From IMG/VR virus record IMGVR_UViG_3300045581_000270, positions 1 through 34,908 of that record: 34,908 bases of DNA. One strand, written 5' to 3'. The notes below the pieces were generated by a model. It saw only the letters and a program-made list of their open reading frames with translations. It was not told the origin of the DNA and made no database searches. Below are positions 6,328 to 12,697 of the stretch, one piece after another (the stretch's first letter is position 1; every line of letters starts with the position of its first letter). Both the position numbers and the translations under genes were made by a program. The stretch comes from a virus.

Positions 6328-7062
6328 CTATTCACCATTCAGCCTTTCAGCCTCCGCCAGAATGTCATCATCCGTAATTGGCAGGAGCCGGCTTGCAGCC
6401 TCGCTCCACTGATACCATGCACCGTCCTGCAGTGTCCGCGGGTCGTCCGGCGGGACGATGCCAATCCGATCCGTCTCCCGTGCGTCGGGCTGGCGGCGGT
6501 TTTCGGCTGTGTGGTGGGTGTTGGTTTTCGGCAGTGGTGGCAGGTCGTCCTTTTCGGGCCGGTCCATTTCGTCGGGGTCGGCAAGCCATGCGGGCTTAGC
6601 CACCTGAGCAGCCACCGAATGATACGTGCTGGCTTCCGTGATCGTCTCGACTACGTGCCTTTGCGGTTGCGGGGCTGGTGTGGCAGGTGCCGGAGGCTTT
6701 GGTGTAGCTTCCGCTTTGCGGGCCTCGCGTTCGGCCTTCTTTGCCTGCTTCTCGGGGCTGTCTGCAATCAGCCGGAGAGCATGCCGAAGGCTGGTCGCGT
6801 CTTCCAAAAGCGCACCGCGGTGCGCTTTTGCCACATCCATAAACTGCTGTGCTCTTCGGACTCCATGACTAAAGTGCTCCGCAATCCACGCCTCCCACTC
6901 GCCATGCGGAATCTGTGGCCGAATTGCCAGCAGCGCTCGCCCCGCTGTCGCGGCGTGCTCCACAGTCTTCCGACCGCTTGCCTCGCAAGCTGCCGCGGCT
7001 TCGTTTGCCATCTCTGCCAGCGTTTCAACCGGCAATGACTCCAGTTTCACTAAATCGCTCAC
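6328..7062 (-). CDS. DUF3102-like protein, 244 aa
   Basis: The GTG at 7062 is chosen because GAGGAG lies eight bases upstream. The N-terminal half (about 1-105) has the DUF3102 pattern: EHAATAGRALLAIRPQIPHG, then GEWEAWIAEHFSHGVRRAQQFM, a helical DNA-binding-like domain found in phage and plasmid proteins. The C-terminal half is a Pro/Ala/Lys linker and an acidic tail (ITDDDILAEAERL). It is probably a DNA-binding or replication accessory protein; the exact role is unknown. It is followed at once by a strong terminator. Confidence 0.65.
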   Translation of the reverse strand: MSDLVKLESLPVETLAEMANEAAAACEASGRKTVEHAATAGRALLAIRPQIPHGEWEAWIAEHFSHGVRRAQQFMDVAKAHRGALLEDATSLRHALRLIADSPEKQAKKAEREARKAEATPKPPAPATPAPQPQRHVVETITEASTYHSVAAQVAKPAWLADPDEMDRPEKDDLPPLPKTNTHHTAENRRQPDARETDRIGIVPPDDPRTLQDGAWYQWSEAASRLLPITDDDILAEAERLNGE

Positions 7063-7102
7063 GATCAATCTCCTCAAATATCATGTTGCCCGTGCTGGGC
7101 TG

Positions 7103-7336
7103 TCACTCAACCACAACGCCCGCGGCAATTGCCGTGGCCAATGCCATCGCGTCTTCCAGGTAGCGAGCGAGGAACCACTTGCTTTCGTCGCTGCCGTTGC
7201 GGCTGCAAGTCAGATCCCACCAGTAGCTACACTCGTCACTCACACCATCCTCGTGTGGAATGATCTCGTAATGCCAACCGTCTGCTGACGCATTCAGCGA
7301 GCCGTCGGGGTCAATTGTCCAGTCGAGCCGCTGCAT
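7103..7336 (-). CDS. hypothetical protein, 77 aa, downstream of structured RNA
   Basis: The ATG at 7336 gives MQRLDWTIDPDGSLNASADG and a beta-rich start, then a helix (WFLARYLEDAMALATAIAAG). It resembles small phage proteins that pair one beta sheet with one helix; I cannot name the family. The start is about 14 bases after the U-tract of the terminator hairpin at 7355-7394, so expression may need readthrough of that terminator. GGAG abuts the ATG, which is unusually close. Confidence 0.55.
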   Translation of the reverse strand: MQRLDWTIDPDGSLNASADGWHYEIIPHEDGVSDECSYWWDLTCSRNGSDESKWFLARYLEDAMALATAIAAGVVVE

Positions 7337-7350
7337 CTCCGAACTCCATG

Positions 7351-7451
7351 AAAAAACCCGCTCGAAGTGTGATGCGACCACACCCCGGCGGGTTATGACA
7401 GGCTTTCGCCTGATAATTCTGCTTTTCGCTGGAGTGTCGCATACTCCGGCG
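7351..7451 (-). ncRNA. candidate structured RNA with kissing loops, own promoter and terminator
   Basis: The roughly 100-nt transcript would start near 7451. Hairpin 1 (7431-7447) has stem GGAGT/ACTCC, extendable past one A-C mismatch, and a 7-nt loop AUGCGAC. Hairpin 2 (7399-7412) is CAGGC-GAAA-GCCTG, a GNRA-capped stem. Hairpin 3 (7367-7383) has stem GTGTG/CACAC and a 7-nt loop GUCGCAU, the exact reverse complement of loop 1. It is nested in a terminator stem (AACCCGC 7388-7394 with GCGGGTT 7355-7361) followed by TTTTTT. It can be read as a free small RNA or as an attenuating leader of the 77-aa gene. I match it to no known class. Confidence 0.65.
7355..7394 (-). terminator. terminator forming 3' end of the structured RNA
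   Basis: A 7-bp outer stem AACCCGC/GCGGGTT encloses an inner 5-bp hairpin and is followed by a T6 tract (7351-7356, sharing two bases with the stem). It lies between the promoter at 7458 and the ATG at 7336. Confidence 0.72.
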
Positions 7452-7457
7452 AGGTTC

Positions 7458-7486
7458 ATCGTAGAGGGGTCATGTGCGGTTGTCAA
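7458..7486 (-). promoter_or_regulatory. sigma70-type promoter (TTGACA-17-TACGAT) of the structured RNA
   Basis: A perfect -35 TTGACA (7481-7486), a 17-bp spacer and -10 TACGAT (7458-7463). It begins three bases after the stop of the 68-aa gene and fires directly into hairpin 1. Confidence 0.75.
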
Positions 7487-7488
7487 GC

Positions 7489-7695
7489 TTACAGCAACTC
7501 AGCAGCCGCCACGGCAGCCAGGAATTGGCTGTAGCTACCGTGCAGAACCATTTGCTCAGCCACCATGTGCCGCACAACCCATAGGCCATCTGAATCCTGA
7601 TGGATGTGCACGAGTCTGCTGCCAGACTCACAGGCCAGCCCGTAGCAGACGTTGTCGCCATCGGTTGCGATTAGGTCAACTCGCCAGTCACTCAC
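7489..7695 (-). CDS. hypothetical protein, 68 aa, GTG start
   Basis: The GTG at 7695 overlaps the upstream TGA (GTGA) and has GGAGG close by, so the longer frame is rejected. The product (VSDWRVDLIATDGDNVCYGL...) is a small beta-rich protein ending in a hydrophobic Ala-rich helix. No family is recognised. Confidence 0.6.
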   Translation of the reverse strand: MSDWRVDLIATDGDNVCYGLACESGSRLVHIHQDSDGLWVVRHMVAEQMVLHGSYSQFLAAVAAAELL

Positions 7696-7982
7696 TGCAC
7701 CACCTCCTGCCACAGCTTGTAAATGCCCAAATAAAACCGCGGCAGACTGCTGGCACTGCAGACGCATGGATCGCGAATGTTGCTGATCATGCTTTCCGGA
7801 GCCTTGCAGCGTCTCGCGACTCTTCGCTGTGTCACTCCACGAGCCTGGAGCTCGTTCAACATTGCCTCGGCAGCCAGCCGCATCTGCTGCCGGGTGCGAA
7901 CCTCCGCATCACGTGCAGCCTGCCAGTCGTCGTAGATTTTCTGCCGCTCACCGAGCAGGCTCAATTGTTCAATTTTGCTCAC
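7692..7982 (-). CDS. hypothetical helical protein, 96 aa, possible HTH
   Basis: It starts MSKIEQLSLLGERQKIYDDW at 7982, coupled to the previous gene by ATGA. A long charged helix (about 10-50) precedes GVTQRRVARRCKAPESMISN, which has a loose helix-turn-helix pattern. It could be a small DNA-binding protein; this is weakly supported. Confidence 0.6.
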   Translation of the reverse strand: MSKIEQLSLLGERQKIYDDWQAARDAEVRTRQQMRLAAEAMLNELQARGVTQRRVARRCKAPESMISNIRDPCVCSASSLPRFYLGIYKLWQEVVQ

Positions 7983-8257
7983 CGTGGTAGCTCCTCAAAC
8001 ATTTTCAGCAACCGGGGATAGCATACAGTGTATGCGTGCTCCGGCGGCAATATACGATCTGAGCACATGTCGCCCGCGTAGGTTTTGCCGCGACCCATAC
8101 GTTTCGAGATTTCCATGCGGCCGACACCCTCGACTTTGAACATGTCCAGCATGTACCGCATGTCCGACCGCATCTGCTGCCGCAGATCCGTCATAGCGCG
8201 ATCGAGTCGCACGTATTCGGCGTGTCGAGCGCGGAAGTCGTTGTAGTCAGTTTGCAT
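7979..8257 (-). CDS. hypothetical protein, 92 aa
   Basis: The ATG at 8257 (MQTDYNDFRARHAEYVRLDR) has GGGAG at good spacing, while longer starts run through the preceding gene. It is highly charged and helical, with Arg/Met-rich segments (RQQMRSDMRYMLDMFKVEGV) and a RMEISKRMGRGKTYAG stretch that looks like a short helix-turn-helix. No family is named. It overlaps the preceding gene by 11 bases. Confidence 0.6.
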   Translation of the reverse strand: MQTDYNDFRARHAEYVRLDRAMTDLRQQMRSDMRYMLDMFKVEGVGRMEISKRMGRGKTYAGDMCSDRILPPEHAYTVCYPRLLKMFEELPR

Positions 8258-8651
8258 CATGATCTCCCGCAGTGCGGCGGCGGTCGCGTTCGGCGAGGAA
8301 AACTTGGGCCTGATCAAATGCTGCTGATTCGCCCAGATCAAGCCGCGAATACAACTCCCACGCCTTGCGTTCCAGCTCGGTTTCGACCATTTTGTCGGCG
8401 CCGGCAAAATGGTCTGCGGCTGCTTGTGACTGCTGCAGCCGTGAAAGTTCGGCCAGTGCCTTATCACGCTGCCCGATGATCTGCGTGATATTGTACGGGC
8501 GACGCGCAATTGACGATGCCAGCGTTTCCAGCCCGTACATGCTGGGGTGATACTCGTGCCACGCGCCAGTTCCCTGTTTCGCCTGCCACTCATCGCCCGC
8601 CTGAATCACCTCGCCAGGCTGCAGCTCTCGATATGCAATCTCATCCGCCAT
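8247..8651 (-). CDS. hypothetical protein, 134 aa
   Basis: It starts MADEIAYRELQPGEVIQAGD at 8651. Residues 1-35 resemble the small domain seen in many phage hypothetical proteins (YRELQPGEVIQAGDEW), which expects a beta hairpin. The rest is a long helical region (DKALAELSRLQQSQAAADHF) ending in a basic tail. The role is unknown. It is translationally overlapped at both ends. Confidence 0.65.
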   Translation of the reverse strand: MADEIAYRELQPGEVIQAGDEWQAKQGTGAWHEYHPSMYGLETLASSIARRPYNITQIIGQRDKALAELSRLQQSQAAADHFAGADKMVETELERKAWELYSRLDLGESAAFDQAQVFLAERDRRRTAGDHDAN

Positions 8652-8877
8652 TACTCGCCCCTTTCATTGTAAACGCATGCAATTCCGCAGCCGCACGATT
8701 GCGACTCAGCAAAAACGTCGGGTTGTAGGCGGCTCGACCGTATGCTCCACGAGCCGCACCACTAAAGACTCGGCCATCAGGTGACTGCACCGTGTAGCCG
8801 TGACTGGTGGCTGTCAGATAATAGCCGTGCCAGTCGCAGGCTTGCCCGCCAGCCGTCTCTCTCCATTCATACTTCAC
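8641..8877 (-). CDS. hypothetical protein, 78 aa, GTG start
   Basis: The GTG at 8877 lies 7 bases after AGGAG inside the end of the previous gene. The product (KYEWRETAGGQACDWHGYYL...) is aromatic and beta-rich, ending in a short helix. No family is recognised. Confidence 0.55.
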   Translation of the reverse strand: MKYEWRETAGGQACDWHGYYLTATSHGYTVQSPDGRVFSGAARGAYGRAAYNPTFLLSRNRAAAELHAFTMKGASNGG

Positions 8878-9850
8878 GGGTCAACTCCTGCTTGCGTGCG
8901 TCTTTGATGCGGGTCAAAAGCTTAATCGTGTCCTTGTCCAGCTTAGCTTCGCGAGCCAATCTATTAACCTCCTCCCAGACTGTCCGCAGTTGTGCCTCCG
9001 AGGTTGCTCGAACGATGTCTGCATGTGCATCACCGAGCAGCGTAGCATGCGGCGGGCTGAGCTTTGTTTGCAAGGCCGCAACCGCACTGAGAATGTCTGG
9101 CTCAGGTGCTGACTGCTGCTGCACAGGTCCAGCGTCAATAACCTCGATCCGTGCGTCAATCGTCGTATCGTCGGCCTCGTTGCTGTCCTCGGGCGTCATG
9201 CCAGCGGCGGACTGCACAACTCGCATCAGCTCCAGCAGCATCCGCCGCCGGGCTTTTGCGATGATTCCGTCGATGTTGTCGCTGCTGTCGTTCGAGTTCT
9301 TAAAGAATTTGCACGGCAGTTTCACGCTGCCCTGCCCGGTAAACGCCACGCGGTACGTTTTGCCGTCGTAAACTGTGGACGCTTCGCCTTCCACTGCCCA
9401 CACGGTCAAGCCAGATTTAAGCTGCACCTGCATCGGGAAACCAGCGTTTGCGGCTGGCGGCTCGCAGCCCATTTGAACGAGCAATTTACGGATGCCCGCA
9501 TCCTTGAGATACAGGGCCGACTTCACGCGGCCGTGAAAAATCGCGAATTCCTGCCGCCCGGGCGTGAAGCCACAGAACAAAGCCATCGCCATAACTCGCA
9601 CGGTCTCGCGATTAGACCCCTCACCCACCACCTCAACCATGCCAGTGTCAGGGTGTGCCATTCGCAGCAGTGCCGCTGCAGCCTGCTCGGTTTGTGCCGC
9701 CTCGATCGCGGTAAGCAGTGCGTCGGCTCGGATCATTGCAGCTTCCATCTCGTCGCGTCGCTGAACGGCTTCCAGATACGCCTGGCGACCAGTTTTGCAA
9801 AGTTTAGTCAGCTCGCGGACTGTCGTTGTGGTTGTCAGTGCTGTTGACAT
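8867..9850 (-). CDS. putative recombination/ssDNA-annealing protein, 327 aa
   Basis: The ATG at 9850 has GGAGGAG seven bases upstream. The middle of the protein (GFTPGRQEFAIFHGRVKSAL to about residue 145) has the general look of RecT-like annealing proteins, where a phrase about a catalogued substrate is followed by a conserved strand pair. After it come IDGIIAKARRRMLLELMRVV and an acidic linker. The C-terminal 100 residues are helical. Its place with a VRR-NUC nuclease fits a recombination module. The match is by eye and weak, so the function is tentative. Confidence 0.45.
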   Translation of the reverse strand: MSTALTTTTTVRELTKLCKTGRQAYLEAVQRRDEMEAAMIRADALLTAIEAAQTEQAAAALLRMAHPDTGMVEVVGEGSNRETVRVMAMALFCGFTPGRQEFAIFHGRVKSALYLKDAGIRKLLVQMGCEPPAANAGFPMQVQLKSGLTVWAVEGEASTVYDGKTYRVAFTGQGSVKLPCKFFKNSNDSSDNIDGIIAKARRRMLLELMRVVQSAAGMTPEDSNEADDTTIDARIEVIDAGPVQQQSAPEPDILSAVAALQTKLSPPHATLLGDAHADIVRATSEAQLRTVWEEVNRLAREAKLDKDTIKLLTRIKDARKQELTREV

Positions 9851-10187
9851 TTTCAATCTCCTCCAAGATTGCTTTCAGTTCATCGTCGGTAATCTGCGGA
9901 GCCAACGCGGCTGCCGCCTCAAGTGCATTTCGTCTTGCGTCTATCCGCTGCCCTTCGGCTTCGCGCTGGGTGCGTGTCATCATCGTCTCATGCTGAGCAT
10001 GTGCCTCCCAGGCTTCGACCATCGACAGCGGCTTTTCGCCGTCCGTGATGGATGCGGGGCCGAGGCCAATACCCTGCAGTTCCGGGCAGATATAAGGACG
10101 GTCGTAGTCGTTGCCTTTGCCGTCTTCGCGGCCGTAGTATTCGGGCCGATCCAGTGCGGCAAATAGGCGGTCAACTGTTTTGAACAT
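9804..10187 (-). CDS. hypothetical protein, 127 aa
   Basis: It starts MFKTVDRLFAALDRPEYYGR at 10187 and overlaps the previous gene by 17 bases and the next by 47. An aromatic N-terminal part is followed by a helical, charged second half (TRTQREAEGQRIDARRNALE) and a TDDELKAILEEIEN helix. No family is recognised. Confidence 0.6.
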   Translation of the reverse strand: MFKTVDRLFAALDRPEYYGREDGKGNDYDRPYICPELQGIGLGPASITDGEKPLSMVEAWEAHAQHETMMTRTQREAEGQRIDARRNALEAAAALAPQITDDELKAILEEIENVNSTDNHNDSPRAD

Positions 10188-10407
10188 CGGTGGCAGCCTC
10201 TGTTATTTGCACGCAGTGCAGCGTGATAGGGTGCACTTCGATACTGTGCATCCTGTCCGTGTCATGCTCAACACATTCCACGACAGCCACCACTGCAGTC
10301 CCTTCCAGCGTCGCTCTGATTCGATGCCCGATCGATGGTATTACCTGAAACGCAAGCGTCCACCTCACCGTCGGCTCGTGCCTGAACACCACCCCTGCAA
10401 ACACCAT
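10171..10407 (-). CDS. hypothetical protein, 78 aa, nested in CsrA-like ORF
   Basis: The ATG at 10407 (MVFAGVVFRHEPTVRWTLAF) has GGAGGGG six bases upstream. It lies well inside the CsrA-like ORF in another frame, with about 140 bases of overlap. The product is beta-rich (LEGTAVVAVVECVEHDTD). No family is recognised. Confidence 0.55.
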   Translation of the reverse strand: MVFAGVVFRHEPTVRWTLAFQVIPSIGHRIRATLEGTAVVAVVECVEHDTDRMHSIEVHPITLHCVQITEAATDVQNS

Positions 10408-10579
10408 CGCCATCCCCTCCAGCATGAAAGTTCTCAATCTCTGCCCGCCACACGGGAACACTCCGCGGGGCCTCGATATGGATCGCCGTATGACTGCCCC
10501 GCGTTTTGCCGAGTGTCACGGTAATATTCGGGCCGATGCGGATTGCCTGGCCCTCTTTTCGCTTAATCGTTAATGCCAT
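10268..10579 (-). CDS. csrA: CsrA-like RNA-binding protein with unusual C-terminal extension
   Basis: Residues 1-52 match the carbon storage regulator fold. MALTIKRKEGQAIRIGPNIT corresponds to strands 1-2, VTLGKTRGSHTAIHIEAP to strands 3-4, and VPVWRAEIENF to strand 5 plus the start of the helix, keeping the key Arg (R45, E. coli R44). CsrA dimers bind GGA in hairpin loops of mRNA leaders and block or stabilise translation. Usual length is about 60-70 aa, but this frame runs to 103 with a Gly/Asp/Cys-rich tail that overlaps the next gene, as if a stop codon had been lost. GGAGG precedes the ATG at 10579. Confidence 0.75.
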   Translation of the reverse strand: MALTIKRKEGQAIRIGPNITVTLGKTRGSHTAIHIEAPRSVPVWRAEIENFHAGGDGDGVCRGGVQARADGEVDACVSGNTIDRASNQSDAGRDCSGGCRGMC

Positions 10580-10919
10580 TTGGCCTCCATCCCTCCTGAA
10601 AAATGCGTTGTATCTGCGGCCAATGATGCGGGTACCACACGTAGACTTCCGCGCGGCTCGCGTGCTGACATTGCAACGCCGCGAGCCATTCAACCTGATC
10701 ATCAGACGGTTTGTTTCGGCCGACTTTTAGTTCTGCGAAAATGATCCTGCCAGCCTTCGCCGCCACGACGTCGGGAAAGCCCTTGTGCCCCTGGATTGCT
10801 GTCCGATATCCACGGGCTGTTTTGGCGGGCCTGAAGTGGCAGACACGCCAACCGTAGAGCATGGCCAGTTGCACGATCTGGCTTGTGAATTCGCCTTCGC
10901 TCGGGCCGCTATTCACCAT
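10563..10919 (-). CDS. VRR-NUC domain nuclease, 118 aa
   Basis: A PD-(D/E)xK-fold nuclease of the VRR-NUC type. GHKGFPDVVAAK (44-55) supplies the PD pair (D50) and IIFAELKVGRNKPSDDQ (59-75) the ExK pair (E63, K65) plus the trailing Gln. The N-terminal SEGEFTSQIVQLAMLYGW is typical. Phage members are thought to cut branched DNA, and FAN1 relatives act in repair. Here it sits beside a CsrA-like gene and near a possible annealing protein. Confidence 0.85.
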   Translation of the reverse strand: MVNSGPSEGEFTSQIVQLAMLYGWRVCHFRPAKTARGYRTAIQGHKGFPDVVAAKAGRIIFAELKVGRNKPSDDQVEWLAALQCQHASRAEVYVWYPHHWPQIQRIFQEGWRPNGIND

Positions 10920-11127
10920 ACGACAGTTTCCTGATTGCCACCACCGACCGATCCCAGACGGCTCCAGATTCGCCGAGGAATCGCACTGGTCCGCGGGTGC
11001 TTGTGCCGCCTTCGTACGTACCAGCCAACTTGCTGCACGCCTCGCGGATTTGCTCAGGTGTCGGGTCGTGCGGTTTGCGGTCGCCGCCGTAGGGTAGCGG
11101 CTGCAATGGTTTACAAATCGTCTTCAT
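10909..11127 (-). CDS. hypothetical protein, 72 aa
   Basis: The ATG at 11127 (MKTICKPLQPLPYGGDRKPH) falls within the acidic-tail codons of the preceding gene and the stop is inside the nuclease gene. PTPEQIREACSKLAGTYEGG looks like one helix, followed by a basic beta-like end. The role is unknown. Confidence 0.55.
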   Translation of the reverse strand: MKTICKPLQPLPYGGDRKPHDPTPEQIREACSKLAGTYEGGTSTRGPVRFLGESGAVWDRSVVAIRKLSYGE

Positions 11128-11548
11128 AGTCATCGTCCTCCTCGAAGTCATCATCAAAATCATCATCATCGTCGTCGTCAGTAAAGTCCAACTCCACAGC
11201 TCGCTTTACCAGCTCTGCCCGCAGAATCAAAAACTCTTCTGGTGCAACAACGCGAATCGATGCGCGGTTATCCTGGATCTTGTCAATTGACACTTGGACG
11301 GGCGCGAATCCCTGCTTGCTCGACCCCGGCGGCCTCAACGCAATTTCGTCAGCTTTTACCTGCAGTCGCTTGCGGACAATCTCGCCACCGTCAACGCTAA
11401 TTTCCAGATAGCCGTGCGACCTTGCCCCGCATTCATAACCAACAACTACAGACTTTGCGTCCGGCTCGTCGAGCCGAATTACGATTTCCTCACCAGGCAT
11501 TCGGGTCAGCAAAACGCCTGGCTGTTTTTCGTTATCGTCACGATACAT
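11111..11548 (-). CDS. enlarged CsrA-like protein with insertion and acidic tail
   Basis: GVLLTRMPGEEIVIRL (11-26) matches CsrA strands 1-2. APVQVSIDKIQDNRASIRVV (82-101) followed by APEEFLILRAELVKRA matches strands 3-5 and the helix, with the RNA-contact Arg at R110. Between them lies an insert of about 55 residues not found in normal CsrA, and the protein ends in a run of Asp/Glu (DFTDDDDDDDFDDDFEEDDD). The acidic tail could mimic RNA or hold the protein off its targets. This is the second CsrA-like protein within 1 kb. The ATG at 11548 follows AGAGGGG. The fold call rests on motif order. Confidence 0.6.
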   Translation of the reverse strand: MYRDDNEKQPGVLLTRMPGEEIVIRLDEPDAKSVVVGYECGARSHGYLEISVDGGEIVRKRLQVKADEIALRPPGSSKQGFAPVQVSIDKIQDNRASIRVVAPEEFLILRAELVKRAVELDFTDDDDDDDFDDDFEEDDDYEDDL

Positions 11549-11614
11549 TTTCACCCCTCTTGCTGTCGCTCGCCCAGCCGCGGAACAGCTCCACGGATTC
11601 GCCGGGTTTGCAAG

Positions 11615-11926
11615 TTAGTCGCATTCGATCAATTTCCCTAAAACCAACTTGGCTTCGCGATACGCTCCGTCATGCTCATTTTCATCGCTGACAATGAAAC
11701 TTGCTTCGCGAATAAAGCGATCCCAAACTGTGATTTGCAGCGCCCCATCCTGCAGCACCGCCAGCGTCAGAATTGACCTGTTGTTCGTGTTGATATCGAG
11801 GCATTTTCCGAAGCATGTGATTTCAAGCGGCATTGTAACTTTTGCTGCCGTGCCACTGATTCGCCTCGCAATTTCTGTTTCGAATTGCTCTACGCATTTA
11901 TCATCATCATCGTCTGATTCTGTCAT
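11615..11926 (-). CDS. hypothetical protein, 103 aa
   Basis: It starts MTESDDDDDKCVEQFETEIA at 11926, behind AAAGGA. An acidic start is followed by a beta-rich body (AKVTMPLEITCFGKCLDINT, ILTLAVLQDGALQITVWD) and a C-terminal helix. No family is recognised. The gene overlaps a possible 47-aa ORF in another frame. Confidence 0.6.
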   Translation of the reverse strand: MTESDDDDDKCVEQFETEIARRISGTAAKVTMPLEITCFGKCLDINTNNRSILTLAVLQDGALQITVWDRFIREASFIVSDENEHDGAYREAKLVLGKLIECD

Positions 11927-12050
11927 TGTCTGTCCTTTCTGCACCATGCAAAACCACCTGCCGCACCTTGCAGCAGGCTCGCACAATCATCCCCCGGCAT
12001 TCGTATGCGGCGAGGATCAGTCGCCCAGACCGGCTCAGCCGATCCTGCAC
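11907..12050 (-). CDS. possible 47-aa basic peptide, GTG start
   Basis: The frame begins at GTG 12050, preceded by AGGGACCGC, which is the end of a 25-bp block that also directly precedes the 101-aa gene at 12390. The peptide (VQDRLSRSGRLILAAYECRG...) is basic and contains RACCK. The shared leader is the main reason to believe it. A hairpin of the AGG-loop type lies inside it (11958-11978), so the stretch might instead be the leader of the 103-aa gene. Confidence 0.4.
   Translation of the reverse strand: MQDRLSRSGRLILAAYECRGMIVRACCKVRQVVLHGAERTDNDRIRR
11958..11978 (-). promoter_or_regulatory. AGG-loop hairpin upstream of 103-aa gene (copy 3)
   Basis: A 5-bp stem CCTGC/GCAGG, one mismatch, GCA/TGC and an AGG loop: the same element as in the promoter-linked leaders, but with no clear promoter at the usual distance. 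It is about 30 bases upstream of the ATG at 11926. Confidence 0.5.
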
Positions 12051-12073
12051 GCGGTCCCTGTGCTGCGGGGGTT
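12049..12073 (-). repeat. 25-bp perfect direct repeat at a start codon (copy A)
   Basis: The block is identical over 25 bases to 12392-12416 and holds the AGGGA ribosome site. Here it precedes the GTG of the 47-aa ORF. Confidence 0.8.
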
Positions 12074-12084
12074 TGTGTGCTCAG

Positions 12085-12390
12085 TCAATATCCGAGCGGA
12101 TTTGTCGTCACCCATCCCAAATGCGCAAAAACTTCCGAATAAGTATCCGCACTCATTTCATCGCAATCCATTTGCCGGGACACAGCAATGAACGCGCCAG
12201 CGTCAACATCGTAAATCACCTCTTCGACCTCCCACTCATCACATTGGCACATATGCTTTGAGTCTGGGCAAAACCGAAAGCCGACGACTGGCGCAACAAG
12301 CAACATGACCTCCTTAAACACATCACGCCTGTGCTGCTCACCATCTTCGTCGCAATACGCAAACATTACGTGAAATAGCGTCTTGTACAT
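12085..12390 (-). CDS. hypothetical protein, 101 aa
   Basis: It starts MYKTLFHVMFAYCDEDGEQH at 12390 and has a Cys-rich centre (FCPDSKHMCQCDEWEVEEVI), possibly metal-binding. It is preceded by AGGGA in the 25-bp repeat block. It looks like a beta-sheet protein; no family is recognised. Confidence 0.6.
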   Translation of the reverse strand: MYKTLFHVMFAYCDEDGEQHRRDVFKEVMLLVAPVVGFRFCPDSKHMCQCDEWEVEEVIYDVDAGAFIAVSRQMDCDEMSADTYSEVFAHLGWVTTNPLGY

Positions 12391-12391
12391 T

Positions 12392-12416
12392 ACGCGGTCC
12401 CTGTGCTGCGGGGGTT
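12392..12416 (-). repeat. 25-bp perfect direct repeat at a start codon (copy B)
   Basis: The second copy of the 25-bp block, immediately before the ATG at 12390, so it is part of the leader and ribosome site. Bases flanking the repeat differ (GTGTGC against GTTGTTG). Confidence 0.8.
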
Positions 12417-12424
12417 GTTGTTGT

Positions 12425-12697
12425 TCAGTTGGCCTCGATGATCTCCACAAAGCCGAGTGAGACCACGCCGCCCAACAGCCGCAGAATGCCGACTGAGTGG
12501 AGATCTTCAATGTTCGGCTGGTGTTTGCTGCCACCAAACCAAAGCGAAAATGATTCACCCACATTGCCCCGCAAAACGTCGGGCTCCGCAACGATCACGC
12601 GGGCCAGTTCATTCGCGGACTCAAGGTCTGATTTACACTCGATCACCACGTCGTCCATCGGGAAACGTGCAATCACAAGGAACGTGTCTGCCTGCAT
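12425..12697 (-). CDS. hypothetical protein, 90 aa
   Basis: It starts MQADTFLVIARFPMDDVVIE at 12697 behind GGAG. A beta-alpha-beta pattern (ESANELARVIVAEPDV as the helix) ends in a hydrophobic strand. No family is recognised. Confidence 0.6.
   Translation of the reverse strand: MQADTFLVIARFPMDDVVIECKSDLESANELARVIVAEPDVLRGNVGESFSLWFGGSKHQPNIEDLHSVGILRLLGGVVSLGFVEIIEAN

Noticed and set aside
7347-7486. Known riboswitch or ribozyme class for the structured RNA
   Set aside because: Purine riboswitch, cobalamin, hammerhead and twister consensus parts were looked for by eye and not found; class assignment needs an Rfam scan.
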